Part shown: positions 1 to 6,460 of the stretch, in pieces
How the letters are laid out: each line of letters begins with the position of its first letter
How positions within the stretch are numbered: position 1 is the stretch's first letter
From: Candidatus Magasanikbacteria bacterium CG1_02_32_51
GTDB lineage: Bacteria > Patescibacteriota > Patescibacteriia > Magasanikbacterales > UBA922
Length of the DNA: 17,984 nt
Assembly: GCA_001871435.1 (NCBI GenBank)
Contig: MNVC01000042.1
Coordinates: 1 to 17,984, forward strand
Direction of reading: 5' to 3'
Program-made: the position numbers and the translations under genes
The notes under the pieces: model-generated
The model's input: only the letters and a program-made list of their open reading frames with translations
Told to the model about the DNA's origin: nothing
The model's database searches: none

Positions 1-129
1 AGAACCTTCTTCTAGGTATTGGCTAATAGCCAATACTTTAAACTCTTCGCTGTAAGTAATGGAAGTAGAACTACATCTTACTACATTCTCGTTACTTAAC
101 AATTCTTTTATTTGTTCTTGGTTAAACAT
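1..129 (-). CDS. IS3-family transposase OrfA, N-terminal 43 residues (partial)
   Basis: Translation starts at the ATG at 129-127 and stays open to the window edge. The peptide begins MFNQEQIKELLSNENV and continues with a Cys-Ser-Ser, Ser-Ile-Thr-Tyr, Phe-Lys region. This is the N-terminal lead-in to the helix-turn-helix of OrfA proteins of IS3-type elements as I remember them from candidate-phyla genomes. The helix-turn-helix itself lies outside the window. OrfA binds the IS ends and normally joins OrfB by programmed frameshifting. The inverted repeat at 194-219 supports the call. No good ribosome-binding site precedes the ATG. Confidence 0.6.
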   Translation of the reverse strand, partial: MFNQEQIKELLSNENVVRCSSTSITYSEEFKVLAISQYLEEGS

Positions 130-152
130 AGTTTGGTAAATTATTATTTTAC

Positions 153-173
153 TTATGGTATTTTACACCATAA
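153..173. repeat. Perfect palindrome upstream of IS OrfA
   Basis: The arms TTATGGT (153-159) and ACCATAA (167-173) are perfectly complementary around a 7-base centre. The palindrome lies between the IS terminal repeat and the OrfA start. On the minus strand the centre contains TAAAAT, a possible -10 box. An operator for OrfA or host control of the IS promoter is possible; nothing beyond symmetry and position supports it. Confidence 0.4.
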
Positions 174-176
174 CTT

Positions 177-206
177 AAAAAGTAGACACTTTCGTGTCTA
201 CTTTTT
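177..206. terminator. 13-bp perfect hairpin at the IS left end, terminator-like on both strands
   Basis: The arms 177-189 (AAAAAGTAGACAC) and 194-206 pair perfectly around a TTTC loop. A-runs on the left and T-runs on the right give it the look of a bidirectional rho-independent terminator. The right arm is also the inner half of the IS terminal inverted repeat. It would stop leftward transcripts from the YggT-type gene (ending at 251) before they enter the transposase, and rightward transcripts leaving the IS. Confidence 0.65.
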
Positions 207-250
207 GGGGCCCAGTTCAAAAAAGGTGATTTTTATTTTTAAATTTAATT

Positions 251-601
251 TTATTCTTCTTTAAGTTTGTCAGCTGCCTCTGGTGTGGAAACAGTTTTAC
301 CAATCAATAAAAGTTTGACAATACCCCAAGCAACAAGTAGGTAAACAAGCATCGCTAAAATAGTTGTCCACTCAAATACACTACCTTCTACTCTACTTAC
401 ACCAAACACACTATTGAATGGTGACACAAAAGGCGATGAAGCTGTGTAAATAAAATTAGTAAAACCAGCTCTAATATTGGCACCAAATAACTTAAGCAAA
501 AAACGGAACATGAGCAAAATATCAATCAGACCAACAAGATACCAAACAATTTGGGTACCACGATACAAAGGCTTGGTACTAGGAGAATTAGTTGAATCCA
601 T
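251..601 (-). CDS. YggT-family integral membrane protein
   Basis: The 116-residue protein has two hydrophobic segments, about residues 18-40 and 76-102. Between them is the YggT signature region: an arginine-containing first helix (MFRFLLKLFGAN), then an aromatic loop with SSPFVSPF. YggT proteins are small inner-membrane proteins of uncertain function, in places linked to osmotic tolerance or cell division. The ATG at 601 has no Shine-Dalgarno, but TATAAT sits 10 nt upstream (612-617), suggesting an almost leaderless transcript. The C-terminus is charged and probably cytoplasmic. Its left neighbour is the IS; its right neighbour is another small membrane protein in the same direction. The family call is firm, the function is not. 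Confidence 0.8.
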   Translation of the reverse strand: MDSTNSPSTKPLYRGTQIVWYLVGLIDILLMFRFLLKLFGANIRAGFTNFIYTASSPFVSPFNSVFGVSRVEGSVFEWTTILAMLVYLLVAWGIVKLLLIGKTVSTPEAADKLKEE

Positions 602-611
602 ACAATTTATA

Positions 612-617
612 ATTATA
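612..617 (-). promoter_or_regulatory. -10 box (TATAAT) just upstream of the YggT gene
   Basis: Exact TATAAT on the minus strand, with 10 nt between its end and the ATG at 601. No -35 box is visible. If used, the start site falls within a few bases of the start codon, giving a leaderless mRNA. Confidence 0.4.
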
Positions 618-646
618 AATAAATATTACCTACAAAATATCACGCT

Positions 647-829
647 CTAAACTATTTTTTGACCTTTGATAACTCTAATTAATACTACTACGATAGCGAT
701 TACTAATAAGATATGAATGAAACCTCCCAAAGTATAACTAGTGACTAGACCCAATAACCACAAAATGATTAAAATAACAGCAATTGTCCACAACATAGAA
801 TTAATGAATAAACGATGAATAAAATTCAT
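647..829 (-). CDS. Small membrane protein, lmo0937/DUF5670-like
   Basis: The 60-residue protein is almost entirely hydrophobic, with two membrane helices (about residues 12-29 and 35-53) and a short basic tail. The core MLWTIAVILIILWLLGLVTS followed by YTLGGFIHILLVIA matches my memory of the lmo0937-type family, whose members are usually near 50 residues. Residue 12 is an internal Met from which the protein would be about 49 residues long, matching that size. I kept the upstream ATG at 829 because a purine-rich GAGA lies upstream and a promoter at 851-879 fits it; the Met at 796 is a serious alternative. Family function is unknown; members are often stress-induced. Confidence 0.7.
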   Translation of the reverse strand: MNFIHRLFINSMLWTIAVILIILWLLGLVTSYTLGGFIHILLVIAIVVVLIRVIKGQKIV

Positions 830-850
830 CTTGATTTATCTCTTGTTTTT

Positions 851-879
851 AGTATACGCTTTGTTAAGAGAAGTGTATA
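851..879 (-). promoter_or_regulatory. Sigma70-type promoter for the DUF5670-like gene
   Basis: On the minus strand TATACA (874-879, 4 of 6 to consensus) and TATACT (851-856, 5 of 6) are 17 bp apart. The inferred start near 844 gives a leader of about 15 nt before the ATG at 829. Confidence 0.45.
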
Positions 880-902
880 TAGTAGAAGATACTAACTGAA
901 AT

Positions 903-933
903 AAAAAGATGTATCTATATGATACATCTTTTT
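903..933. terminator. Rho-independent terminator, 13-bp stem
   Basis: Perfect arms 903-915 (AAAAAGATGTATC) and 921-933 enclose a 5-nt loop, with A and T runs on the two sides so it can work in both directions. It lies 15 nt beyond the stop of the zinc-ribbon gene and should end that transcript. Confidence 0.75.
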
Positions 934-947
934 TGATTTCGAAAAAA

Positions 948-1637
948 TTATTTCTTATTTTTGGTTGCTACTTTTTTTGCTTTAGCAACTTTCTTTTCTG
1001 TTTTTGGTTTTCTAACTTTTTTTACTTCTGCAGTTTTTTCGACTGGAGCATCAAAAGTTGTATCTTCTTTTTTTTCTTTATTTACTTTGGCAGGTTTTTC
1101 AACAGAAGAACCCGGAGTCAAAATAGCTATTAGTTTATCAAATTTGTTGTTCAACATTTTGATTTGTCCCATAACTTCTCCTGAATCTCTACTACCACCA
1201 CTGTCTCTAGTACCTTTTTTATCAAAACAATCACTACAAAAAACAGGTTTGCCAGAAGTTGGTTTGAAAGGTACTTGACAGTTGTTGCCACATTTGTCGC
1301 AAGTAGCGTCAAACATTTCTCTATCACCACCAAAACTTGGTCTTTCACGTCTTTCGTGTCTGTCATTTCTATCTCCACCAAAACTGTTTCTTCTTGGGGC
1401 TGAGCCACCACCGTCTTGTTGTTTAGAAAAACAATTACTACAAAATACTGGTCTATCACCAGTTGGTCTAAATGGGATTTCACAATTGTCACCACATTCA
1501 CTGCAAACAGCTTTGTGCATGGTTGGTCTTTCGCCATCTCTACCACCTCTACTACCACCAAATGACTTACCACCACCAAAACCACCACGACTAAAACCAC
1601 CACTAGATCTACTACTATCACGATTAAAACTTCCCAT
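948..1637 (-). CDS. Gly/Arg-rich protein with two CxxC zinc ribbons
   Basis: The 229-residue protein has four zones. Residues 1-38 are a low-complexity Gly/Ser/Arg stretch rich in RGG-like and FGG repeats. Residues 40-70 are a zinc ribbon with C45, C48, C66 and C69. A second Gly/Arg-rich linker follows, then a near-copy of the ribbon at 108-138 with C113, C116, C134 and C137. The C-terminal third (from about 177) is Lys/Ala/Val-rich and strongly basic. This double CxxC-CxxC protein is widespread in candidate-phyla bacteria. Both the RGG-like segments and the basic tail suggest nucleic-acid binding, perhaps RNA or nucleoid; that is inference. An extra Cys four residues after the second Cys (C52, C120) is kept in both copies. 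Length is about 230, with no membrane segment or signal peptide. It has its own good promoter and terminator, so it is probably transcribed alone. Confidence 0.8.
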   Translation of the reverse strand: MGSFNRDSSRSSGGFSRGGFGGGKSFGGSRGGRDGERPTMHKAVCSECGDNCEIPFRPTGDRPVFCSNCFSKQQDGGGSAPRRNSFGGDRNDRHERRERPSFGGDREMFDATCDKCGNNCQVPFKPTSGKPVFCSDCFDKKGTRDSGGSRDSGEVMGQIKMLNNKFDKLIAILTPGSSVEKPAKVNKEKKEDTTFDAPVEKTAEVKKVRKPKTEKKVAKAKKVATKNKK

Positions 1638-1676
1638 ATAAAATATTCAAAATTACTTAAATGTAATCTATCGCAG

Positions 1677-1705
1677 AGTATAGCACAGTTTGAAATAAAA
1701 AGCAA
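1677..1705 (-). promoter_or_regulatory. Extended -10 promoter for the zinc-ribbon gene
   Basis: On the minus strand TTGCTT (1700-1705) and TATACT (1677-1682) are 17 bp apart, and TGC immediately before the -10 gives an extended -10. The inferred start near 1670 leaves a leader of about 33 nt. This is one of the best promoters in the window. Confidence 0.65.
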
Positions 1706-1763
1706 TAGCAAAGACTCACAAACTTCACAAAATCGACAAATCTTATAAGTTCTCTAATCAAAA

Positions 1764-3215
1764 CTAATACCGTCCCAAATCCAATTCTTGATCAAATCTA
1801 ATTTCTTTGACAAAATCTGGCATATGACTAATAAGAATAATAGTACCTTCATAATCATTGATAGCTTTGGCCAGAACAGGAATATGACGAAAATTGATAT
1901 GATTAGTAGGTTCGTCCAAAACTAACAAACCAGGTTGTAATAATACTAATCTAGCAAAGGACAAAAGACCTTTTTGTCCCTCAGACAAATGAGAAATTTT
2001 GAGTCCCATCATTTCACCAGAAAACAAAAATCCGGCAGCTATGGCACGCATATCTTGAACAGTAGTTCCCTCTTGTACGACACTCTGTAAAGAATCAAAA
2101 ACTGTTTGATCATAGTCCAATGTAGCAAAATCTTGGCTATAATAGCCAATACGTGTATTTTTCAAAATACTAACACCTTCGCTTGTATTATTTATCAAAG
2201 AACGCAAAAGCGTACTTTTGCCAATACCATTTGGACCAACAATAAGTAGTCTATCTTTTTGTCTCAAAATTATATCTACTTTTTTAACAATTGCTTCATA
2301 ATTTTTGATTATTTTTATAGAGTTGATAGTTACTATTTGTCCGATGATTTCTTGATTTGGAATAATAAATTCTCTAATAGTCTTATCCTCACGGCGTACT
2401 TCAATTTTGTTTTCTTCAAAATCCTCAATTTCTTCACGAAGTTTACTAGCTAATTTACGCATTTTACCACCTTTGTTGGAAAAAAAATTTACTTTTTCTT
2501 TGTTGTCTAAAATTTGTTTTTCAAGTTGAGCATTCTTTTTTATTTCTCTATCAATTCTATTTTGAATTTCTTCTACTACAGAATAATAATCACCAACATA
2601 AATTTCTACTTTCTTAGTAAAGACATCTAGATAAATCACACCTTCAGTAAAACAATTCAAAAAATCAGCATCATGAGAAATCACAATTACAGTCTTATCA
2701 TACATCACAAGAAATTGGATAAGATGATCAATACCTTCTCTATCTAAATTATTAGTTGGTTCATCCAAAAGTAAAATATCTGGATTTTGAATAAGAGCAA
2801 AAGCCAAAAGTATTCTAGCCTGTTGTCCACCAGACAAATCACCTACTTTTCTATCAATTGGCACAGTCAAATTCACAGCATCCATTACTTTGCTAATTTT
2901 ACTTTTGATATTACCAGGTATTTGTACAAAAGCCCTACTAAAATATTTTTCTACAGTCAAATCCAAATCTTGTTTGGCAATTATTTGTTCAGCTGTACCA
3001 ATACTTGCTTCGTTGGTAATAAAAACATTGCCACGATTAGGTTTTAATTCACCTTTGATAAGCTTAAAAATTGTACTTTTACCTGCACCATTTTGTCCCA
3101 TTAATGTCAATTTTGAACCTTTGCGAACCGAAAAAGCTACTTCATCAAGTACTGTCTTTTTGTCTGAGTATTCAAATGTAACATTGTCAAATCTAAGTAA
3201 TACATCTTCGGCCAT
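1764..3215 (-). CDS. ABC-F family ATPase (ribosome-associated type)
   Basis: The 483-residue soluble protein holds two complete ABC ATPase domains and no membrane segment, the ABC-F layout. Domain 1 has Walker A GQNGAGKST (40-48), signature LSGGQQ (127-132), Walker B ILLLDEP (147-153) and a switch His (H181). The charged linker (about 205-290) is helical and Lys/Glu-rich, like the P-site tRNA interaction motif. Domain 2 has Walker A GPNGIGKST (327-335), signature LSEGQKG (410-416), Walker B LLVLDEP and H464. ABC-F proteins bind the ribosomal E site and modulate translation or antibiotic access; which subtype this is I cannot tell. An upstream in-frame start exists at 3278, but those 21 residues are translated from the dispersed repeat, so I start at the ATG at 3215, where the conserved domain begins. 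No ribosome-binding site or clear terminator is visible. Confidence 0.88.
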   Translation of the reverse strand: MAEDVLLRFDNVTFEYSDKKTVLDEVAFSVRKGSKLTLMGQNGAGKSTIFKLIKGELKPNRGNVFITNEASIGTAEQIIAKQDLDLTVEKYFSRAFVQIPGNIKSKISKVMDAVNLTVPIDRKVGDLSGGQQARILLAFALIQNPDILLLDEPTNNLDREGIDHLIQFLVMYDKTVIVISHDADFLNCFTEGVIYLDVFTKKVEIYVGDYYSVVEEIQNRIDREIKKNAQLEKQILDNKEKVNFFSNKGGKMRKLASKLREEIEDFEENKIEVRREDKTIREFIIPNQEIIGQIVTINSIKIIKNYEAIVKKVDIILRQKDRLLIVGPNGIGKSTLLRSLINNTSEGVSILKNTRIGYYSQDFATLDYDQTVFDSLQSVVQEGTTVQDMRAIAAGFLFSGEMMGLKISHLSEGQKGLLSFARLVLLQPGLLVLDEPTNHINFRHIPVLAKAINDYEGTIILISHMPDFVKEIRFDQELDLGRY

Positions 3216-3236
3216 AAAATTGTTATAAATTTGATG

Positions 3237-3339
3237 AACTACCTCGCAGTCCCGATTTAATCGGGAACGAGGTATCAATTGGATTATTTCATAGCAAGCT
3301 ACGAGGAATTAAACCTTGTCCGCCTTGGGCGGATTAAAC
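3237..3339 (+). repeat. Dispersed palindromic repeat, copy A
   Basis: This 103-bp unit shares a 13-nt head (3237-3249) and a 37-nt tail (3303-3339) with copy B at 15978-16067, both identical, in opposite orientation. The tail contains a hairpin, TCCGCC-TTG-GGCGGA. The middle differs between copies. Here it holds a nested palindrome: TACCTCG (3240-3246) and CGAGGTA (3268-3274) enclose TCCCGATT-T-AATCGGGA (3250-3266). It fills the gap between the divergent ABC-F and DedA-type genes. A non-autonomous mobile repeat (REP- or MITE-like) is the best guess. Confidence 0.85.
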
Positions 3340-3438
3340 GTGATATATAATCTCATATTTTTGGTTAGTTGTCAATAAATTTGGTACATAGCATGTGTTT
3401 TGTTTCTATCAAAATTATACAAAAACCAGATATTATAC

Positions 3439-3444
3439 TATAAT
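3439..3444 (+). promoter_or_regulatory. -10 box (TATAAT) just upstream of the DedA-PAP2 gene
   Basis: Exact TATAAT with 10 nt to the ATG at 3455. No good -35 box is present. The spacing suggests a leaderless or nearly leaderless message. Confidence 0.4.
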
Positions 3445-3454
3445 ATCTCTAATT

Positions 3455-5569
3455 ATGGACATTATAAATCAATTATTATTATCTTTTGAAAATTTACACC
3501 TTTTAGGCTATTGGGTAGCCTTCTTTTTTGCTATGATTGAAACCACAATCGGCATAGGTTTTTTTATACCAGGATCTACCATAATACTCATTATGGGTGC
3601 TTTGGCGGCTAGAGGAAATTTTGATATTGGGGATTTGATTTTTTTTGCTGCTTTCGGGGCTGTGATTGGTGACAATATAAATTATTATATTGGCAGAAAA
3701 TTTGGCTCCAAAATTTTTGAAAAAGGTTTTTGGTTTATCAAACCTAAACATATAGAAAAAGCTCACCTTTTCTTGGATATACATGGCTCAAAAAGTATTT
3801 TTCTAGGACGCTTTATACCTAGCATCAAAGAACTTGTTCCACTAGTAGCTGGCACTGTAAAAATGAAAAAATTACAATTCACTATCTGGAACATACTAGG
3901 TGCTATTGGCTGGAGTCTCTTGTGGATTTTACCTGGCTATTTCTTCACTCAATCTTTAGATACTGCCAAAACTTGGTTATCTAGAGCTGGATTTTTTATA
4001 CTTCTTTTTGTATTATTTTTGATTATATTTTATATTATAAAAAATTTCATAATCAAAAGTGGCAAACAATTTTTCCTATTTTTGACTTCTATTTGGAAAT
4101 CATTCAAATTAGCTATTAGACAAAATACTGATATACAAAAATACCTAACAAAACACCAAAAGTTTTTTACTTTTTTGACAAATCGCTTTGACAAAAGCAA
4201 ATTTTCTGGTCGTACTCTTACTTTCTTATTTTTATCTTTTGTTTATATTCTCTTTTTACTTGGTGGATCAATGGAATCACTCATAAAGTCAGAAATTATT
4301 ACTGATGTAGATATTAGGGTAGTCAATCTTATATTATTGTTTAGAGATAGTGAACTCATCAAATTTTTTATGTCTGTCACAGCACTTGGCATGTTCAAAA
4401 CTATTTTATTAATTACAACTTCTAGTATTTTTATTTTATGGATTATAAAAAAACGAACCTATATAATACCACTTTTGACTACAATAGTTGGTAGTACTAT
4501 TTTTGCCTACTTAGCAAAAATATTTTTTCACCGTCCTAGAACAGAATTTTCTGTTTATTTGGAAAAATCTTTTTCTTTCCCAAGTGCCCATACTGCTATC
4601 GCTGTAGCTTTATATGGTTTTTTGGCTTATATTATAATCAGAGAATGCAACTCTTGGCGAATCAAAGTAAATACTTTCTTTACTACTCTGTTGTTTATTA
4701 TCTTAATTGGTTTTAGTCGTATTTATTTAGGAGTACATTATGTCAGTGATGTTTGGGGAGGTTATTTATTAGGTACTTTATGGCTTATTATTGGTATTAG
4801 TATCAATCAATATTTATTTAGTAAAAAAATAATCAAAGAAGAAAAAATAACTAAAAAATTAAAAATATATAGTTACTCCATTATTTTTTTTACTATTTTA
4901 TCTTCTGTTTTTTTAACCTTGTCTTTTCGTCCACCTTTGACTATCAAAAATGCCATTACTCAAAATCCAACTTTAAACAATGTTTTTGAAATCTTTACTT
5001 CTGAACAACTTAGATATACAGAGACTCTTGCAGGTCAAAGACAAGAACCAATTTCTTTGGTAATTATAGCCAAAAGTGAACAAGATTTTTTAACAATTTT
5101 TGACAATGCTTCTTGGCAGTTAGCTGACATTATTGATCTAAACAATACCTACAAACTAGTCCAAACAGCTCTTTTCAAAAAACCGTATGAAACAGCACCA
5201 ATGACTCCTAGTTTTTGGAATGCCAAAACCAATGATTTTGGTTTTGAAAAAGCTAGTACAACAAATAATGTCAGACAACGCCATCATGCTAGATTTTGGA
5301 AAACAGCTTATACCACAACTGAAGGCTATCTTATTTATCTTGGTACTGCCAGTTTTGATGAAGGAATAAAATGGGGTATCACTCATAGGATAAGTCCTGA
5401 TATTGATACCGAAAGAGAACTATTATTCACGGATTTGCAAAATACAAATATGATAGAATATTTTTCAAAAGAAAAAACCGTAGATCCAATACTTGGCAAA
5501 AATTTTGTTGGCGATCAATTTTTCACAGATGGAAATCTATATTTGATAAAATTGAAAACTACAAAATAA
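3455..5569 (+). CDS. DedA / PAP2 phosphatase / LssY-type fusion membrane protein
   Basis: The 704-residue protein has three modules. Residues 1-200 are a DedA (SNARE-associated) domain with FFIPGST (36-42) and the GRFIP re-entrant region (118-122); DedA proteins are now linked to undecaprenyl-phosphate or phospholipid flipping. Residues 250-455 are a multi-helix PAP2 phosphatase with all three active-site motifs: K355 with R360-P361, PSAH (376-379), and SR at 421-422 with H428 and D432. Residues 490-704 are a soluble LssY-like domain of unknown role. Together they suggest lipid-carrier recycling: dephosphorylation of a polyprenyl or phosphatidyl phosphate outside and flipping back. Start: an upstream in-frame ATG at 3395 adds 20 residues, but the hydrophobic DedA start and the -10 at 3439 favour 3455. 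It has its own transcript, closed by a strong terminator that overlaps its stop codon. Confidence 0.88.
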   Translation: MDIINQLLLSFENLHLLGYWVAFFFAMIETTIGIGFFIPGSTIILIMGALAARGNFDIGDLIFFAAFGAVIGDNINYYIGRKFGSKIFEKGFWFIKPKHIEKAHLFLDIHGSKSIFLGRFIPSIKELVPLVAGTVKMKKLQFTIWNILGAIGWSLLWILPGYFFTQSLDTAKTWLSRAGFFILLFVLFLIIFYIIKNFIIKSGKQFFLFLTSIWKSFKLAIRQNTDIQKYLTKHQKFFTFLTNRFDKSKFSGRTLTFLFLSFVYILFLLGGSMESLIKSEIITDVDIRVVNLILLFRDSELIKFFMSVTALGMFKTILLITTSSIFILWIIKKRTYIIPLLTTIVGSTIFAYLAKIFFHRPRTEFSVYLEKSFSFPSAHTAIAVALYGFLAYIIIRECNSWRIKVNTFFTTLLFIILIGFSRIYLGVHYVSDVWGGYLLGTLWLIIGISINQYLFSKKIIKEEKITKKLKIYSYSIIFFTILSSVFLTLSFRPPLTIKNAITQNPTLNNVFEIFTSEQLRYTETLAGQRQEPISLVIIAKSEQDFLTIFDNASWQLADIIDLNNTYKLVQTALFKKPYETAPMTPSFWNAKTNDFGFEKASTTNNVRQRHHARFWKTAYTTTEGYLIYLGTASFDEGIKWGITHRISPDIDTERELLFTDLQNTNMIEYFSKEKTVDPILGKNFVGDQFFTDGNLYLIKLKTTK

Positions 5570-5599
5570 AAATATCTACAGAATAGATATTTTTATTTT
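5563..5599. terminator. Bidirectional terminator, 16-bp perfect stem
   Basis: Arms 5563-5578 and 5584-5599 pair perfectly around CAGAA, with A- and T-rich flanks. It lies between convergent genes, includes the stop codon of the DedA-PAP2 gene (5567-5569) and ends 14 nt before the greA stop. It should terminate both. Confidence 0.8.
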
Positions 5600-5612
5600 A
5601 TGTTAATTAATT

Positions 5613-6119
5613 TCAATTAACCTTCATAATTTCATACTCCACACTTTTATCTTTCAGTTTCAGACTCACTTTATCACCAACTTTCTTACCCAAAAGTAAT
5701 TGAGCAATTGGTGAATTATGAGAAATAATACCTTTTTCCGGTTTACTTTCACTAGAGCCTAAAATTTTATATTGTTTTTCTTTGCCATTTACTTTCACAA
5801 TCACAACACTTCCTAAATCAATATTAGTACTCTCCCCTTTTTGATCTATCAGTATAGCACTATTGAGTTGAACTTGAATCTTAGATATAGCCCCATTGAT
5901 ACCACGCAATTTCCCTTTGGCCAGCTGATATTCTACATTTTCGGAAAAGTCACCAAGTTCAGCCAAGCGACTTACTTCAGAAGTGGCAAATGGTCTTTTT
6001 TTGAGTAATTTATCCAATTCCCTTTCCAAATCTAAATACTTATCTTGACTAAGATAAGGGTCATTGGGCTGTAAAGTATATTTTCCTGCTTTTCTGTATG
6101 GTGTTTGCATATAAGGCAT
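5613..6119 (-). CDS. greA: Transcription elongation factor GreA/GreB family
   Basis: The 168-residue protein has an N-terminal helical hairpin (about 25-90) that enters the RNA polymerase secondary channel. Its tip carries GDFSENVEY with acidic D57 and E60, the pair that coordinates the catalytic metal for cleavage of backtracked RNA. A C-terminal FKBP-like domain (about 95-168) has the typical NSPIAQLLLGKKVGDKV stretch. GreA is usually near 158 residues; the extra residues are an N-terminal extension (MPYMQTPYRKAGKY) with a second possible start at Met4 (6110). I keep 6119; either is possible. It is convergent with the DedA-PAP2 gene and shares its terminator. There is no Shine-Dalgarno. Confidence is high for the Gre family and moderate for GreA over GreB. 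Confidence 0.9.
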   Translation of the reverse strand: MPYMQTPYRKAGKYTLQPNDPYLSQDKYLDLERELDKLLKKRPFATSEVSRLAELGDFSENVEYQLAKGKLRGINGAISKIQVQLNSAILIDQKGESTNIDLGSVVIVKVNGKEKQYKILGSSESKPEKGIISHNSPIAQLLLGKKVGDKVSLKLKDKSVEYEIMKVN

Positions 6120-6189
6120 ATACTATCATATTTCTGAGTATTTAGACAACTAAATTTTATAAATTCTTGCTTTATTCCATGAAAAACAC

Positions 6190-6195
6190 TATAAT
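6190..6195 (+). promoter_or_regulatory. Possible -10 box at the start of the restriction leader
   Basis: Exact TATAAT on the plus strand, without a clear -35. A transcript starting near 6202 would meet the hairpin at 6285-6313 after about 110 nt. Confidence 0.3.
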
Positions 6196-6284
6196 AATTA
6201 CAATCTTATAGAAAACTTCCTATAAAGAATAAATTAAAGAAATACAGCGTATTTTAGCTATTATTTTGATGAGATAAAGACATT

Positions 6285-6313
6285 AAAACAATCTCTTGAA
6301 TAGGGGTTGTTTT
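6285..6313 (+). terminator. Terminator-like hairpin in the restriction leader
   Basis: AAAACAATCTC (6285-6295) pairs with GGGGTTGTTTT (6303-6313), using two G-U pairs, around a 7-nt loop and followed by T. No plus-strand gene precedes it within the leader, so it could be an attenuator or the end of a short RNA. Confidence 0.5.
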
Positions 6314-6363
6314 TGTGTTATTGTATATATGGTTATGTTAATACATTTATACAAAAAATATAG

Positions 6364-6369
6364 TATAAT
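6364..6369 (+). promoter_or_regulatory. -10 box for the leader peptide and restriction gene
   Basis: Exact TATAAT; the -35 region is poor. A start near 6376 would give an mRNA beginning inside the second direct-repeat copy, about 20 nt before the leader ATG at 6398. Confidence 0.4.
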
Positions 6370-6397
6370 TTAGCTATTATTTTGAGGAGTTTTTATA

Positions 6398-6451
6398 ATG
6401 GGTGTTAGGCGAAATACATTATTATTTTTCCAGTTTGCCACCCGCTTTTAA
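6398..6451 (+). CDS. Possible 17-residue leader peptide upstream of the endonuclease
   Basis: The frame encodes MGVRRNTLLFFQFATRF. It is preceded by GAGGAG eight bases upstream, the best Shine-Dalgarno in the window apart from one orphan. The stop (6449-6451) is 9 nt before the endonuclease ATG, which has no Shine-Dalgarno of its own. A stem-loop overlaps the frame: GGGT (6400-6403), GGC (6408-6410) and AAA (6412-6414) pair with TTTGCC-ACCC (6434-6443). I do not recognise the peptide. Translational coupling to the endonuclease is the inferred role; a chance frame is possible. Confidence 0.4.
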   Translation: MGVRRNTLLFFQFATRF

Positions 6452-6460
6452 AAAATATTT

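Larger units (their letters stand above)
1..219 (-). mobile_element. IS3-family insertion sequence, 5' part (runs off left edge)
   Basis: The element starts at 219 and reads leftward out of the window. Read on the minus strand from 219 to 194 it begins TGAACTGGGCCCC and ends GTAGACAC. The IS3-type end at 17743-17768 matches it at 20 of 26 positions in my hand alignment, beginning TGAACTG and sharing CCCC and AGTAGACAC. Between this inverted repeat and the orfA start lie a perfect hairpin (177-206) and a palindrome (153-173). Only the left end is present, so neither the target duplication nor the full length can be read. IS3 elements move by copy-out/paste-in through a circular intermediate; that is family knowledge. 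Confidence 0.75.
6253..6389 (+). repeat. Direct repeat pair, TTTAGCTATTATTTTGA, 116 bp apart
   Basis: TTTAGCTATTATTTTGA occurs at 6253-6269 and 6369-6385. The match extends as T/G then GAG, giving 20 of 21 positions. The first copy continues as GATGAG, the second as GAGGAG, a good Shine-Dalgarno. It could be a duplicated regulatory site or the trace of a duplicated leader. Confidence 0.7.
6120..6460 (+). other. Gene-poor 341-bp leader region upstream of the restriction gene
   Basis: There is no large reading frame. In order it holds: TATAAT (6190-6195); a small hairpin TTATAG/CTATAA (about 6208-6227); a 17-nt direct repeat (6253-6269); a terminator-like hairpin (6285-6313); a second TATAAT (6364-6369); the second direct-repeat copy (6369-6385) running into GAGGAG; and a 17-codon open frame (6398-6451) covered by another stem-loop, ending 9 nt before the endonuclease ATG. 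The arrangement resembles an attenuated or translationally coupled leader. Confidence 0.5.

Noticed and set aside
909..1711. Several open frames on the other strand and frames around the zinc-ribbon gene
   Set aside because: They are low-complexity shadows of the Gly/Arg-rich coding sequence; the ribbon motifs fix the true frame.
3216..3278. In-frame 21-residue N-terminal extension of the ABC-F protein
   Set aside because: It is translated from dispersed repeat copy A; the conserved domain begins at the ATG at 3215.
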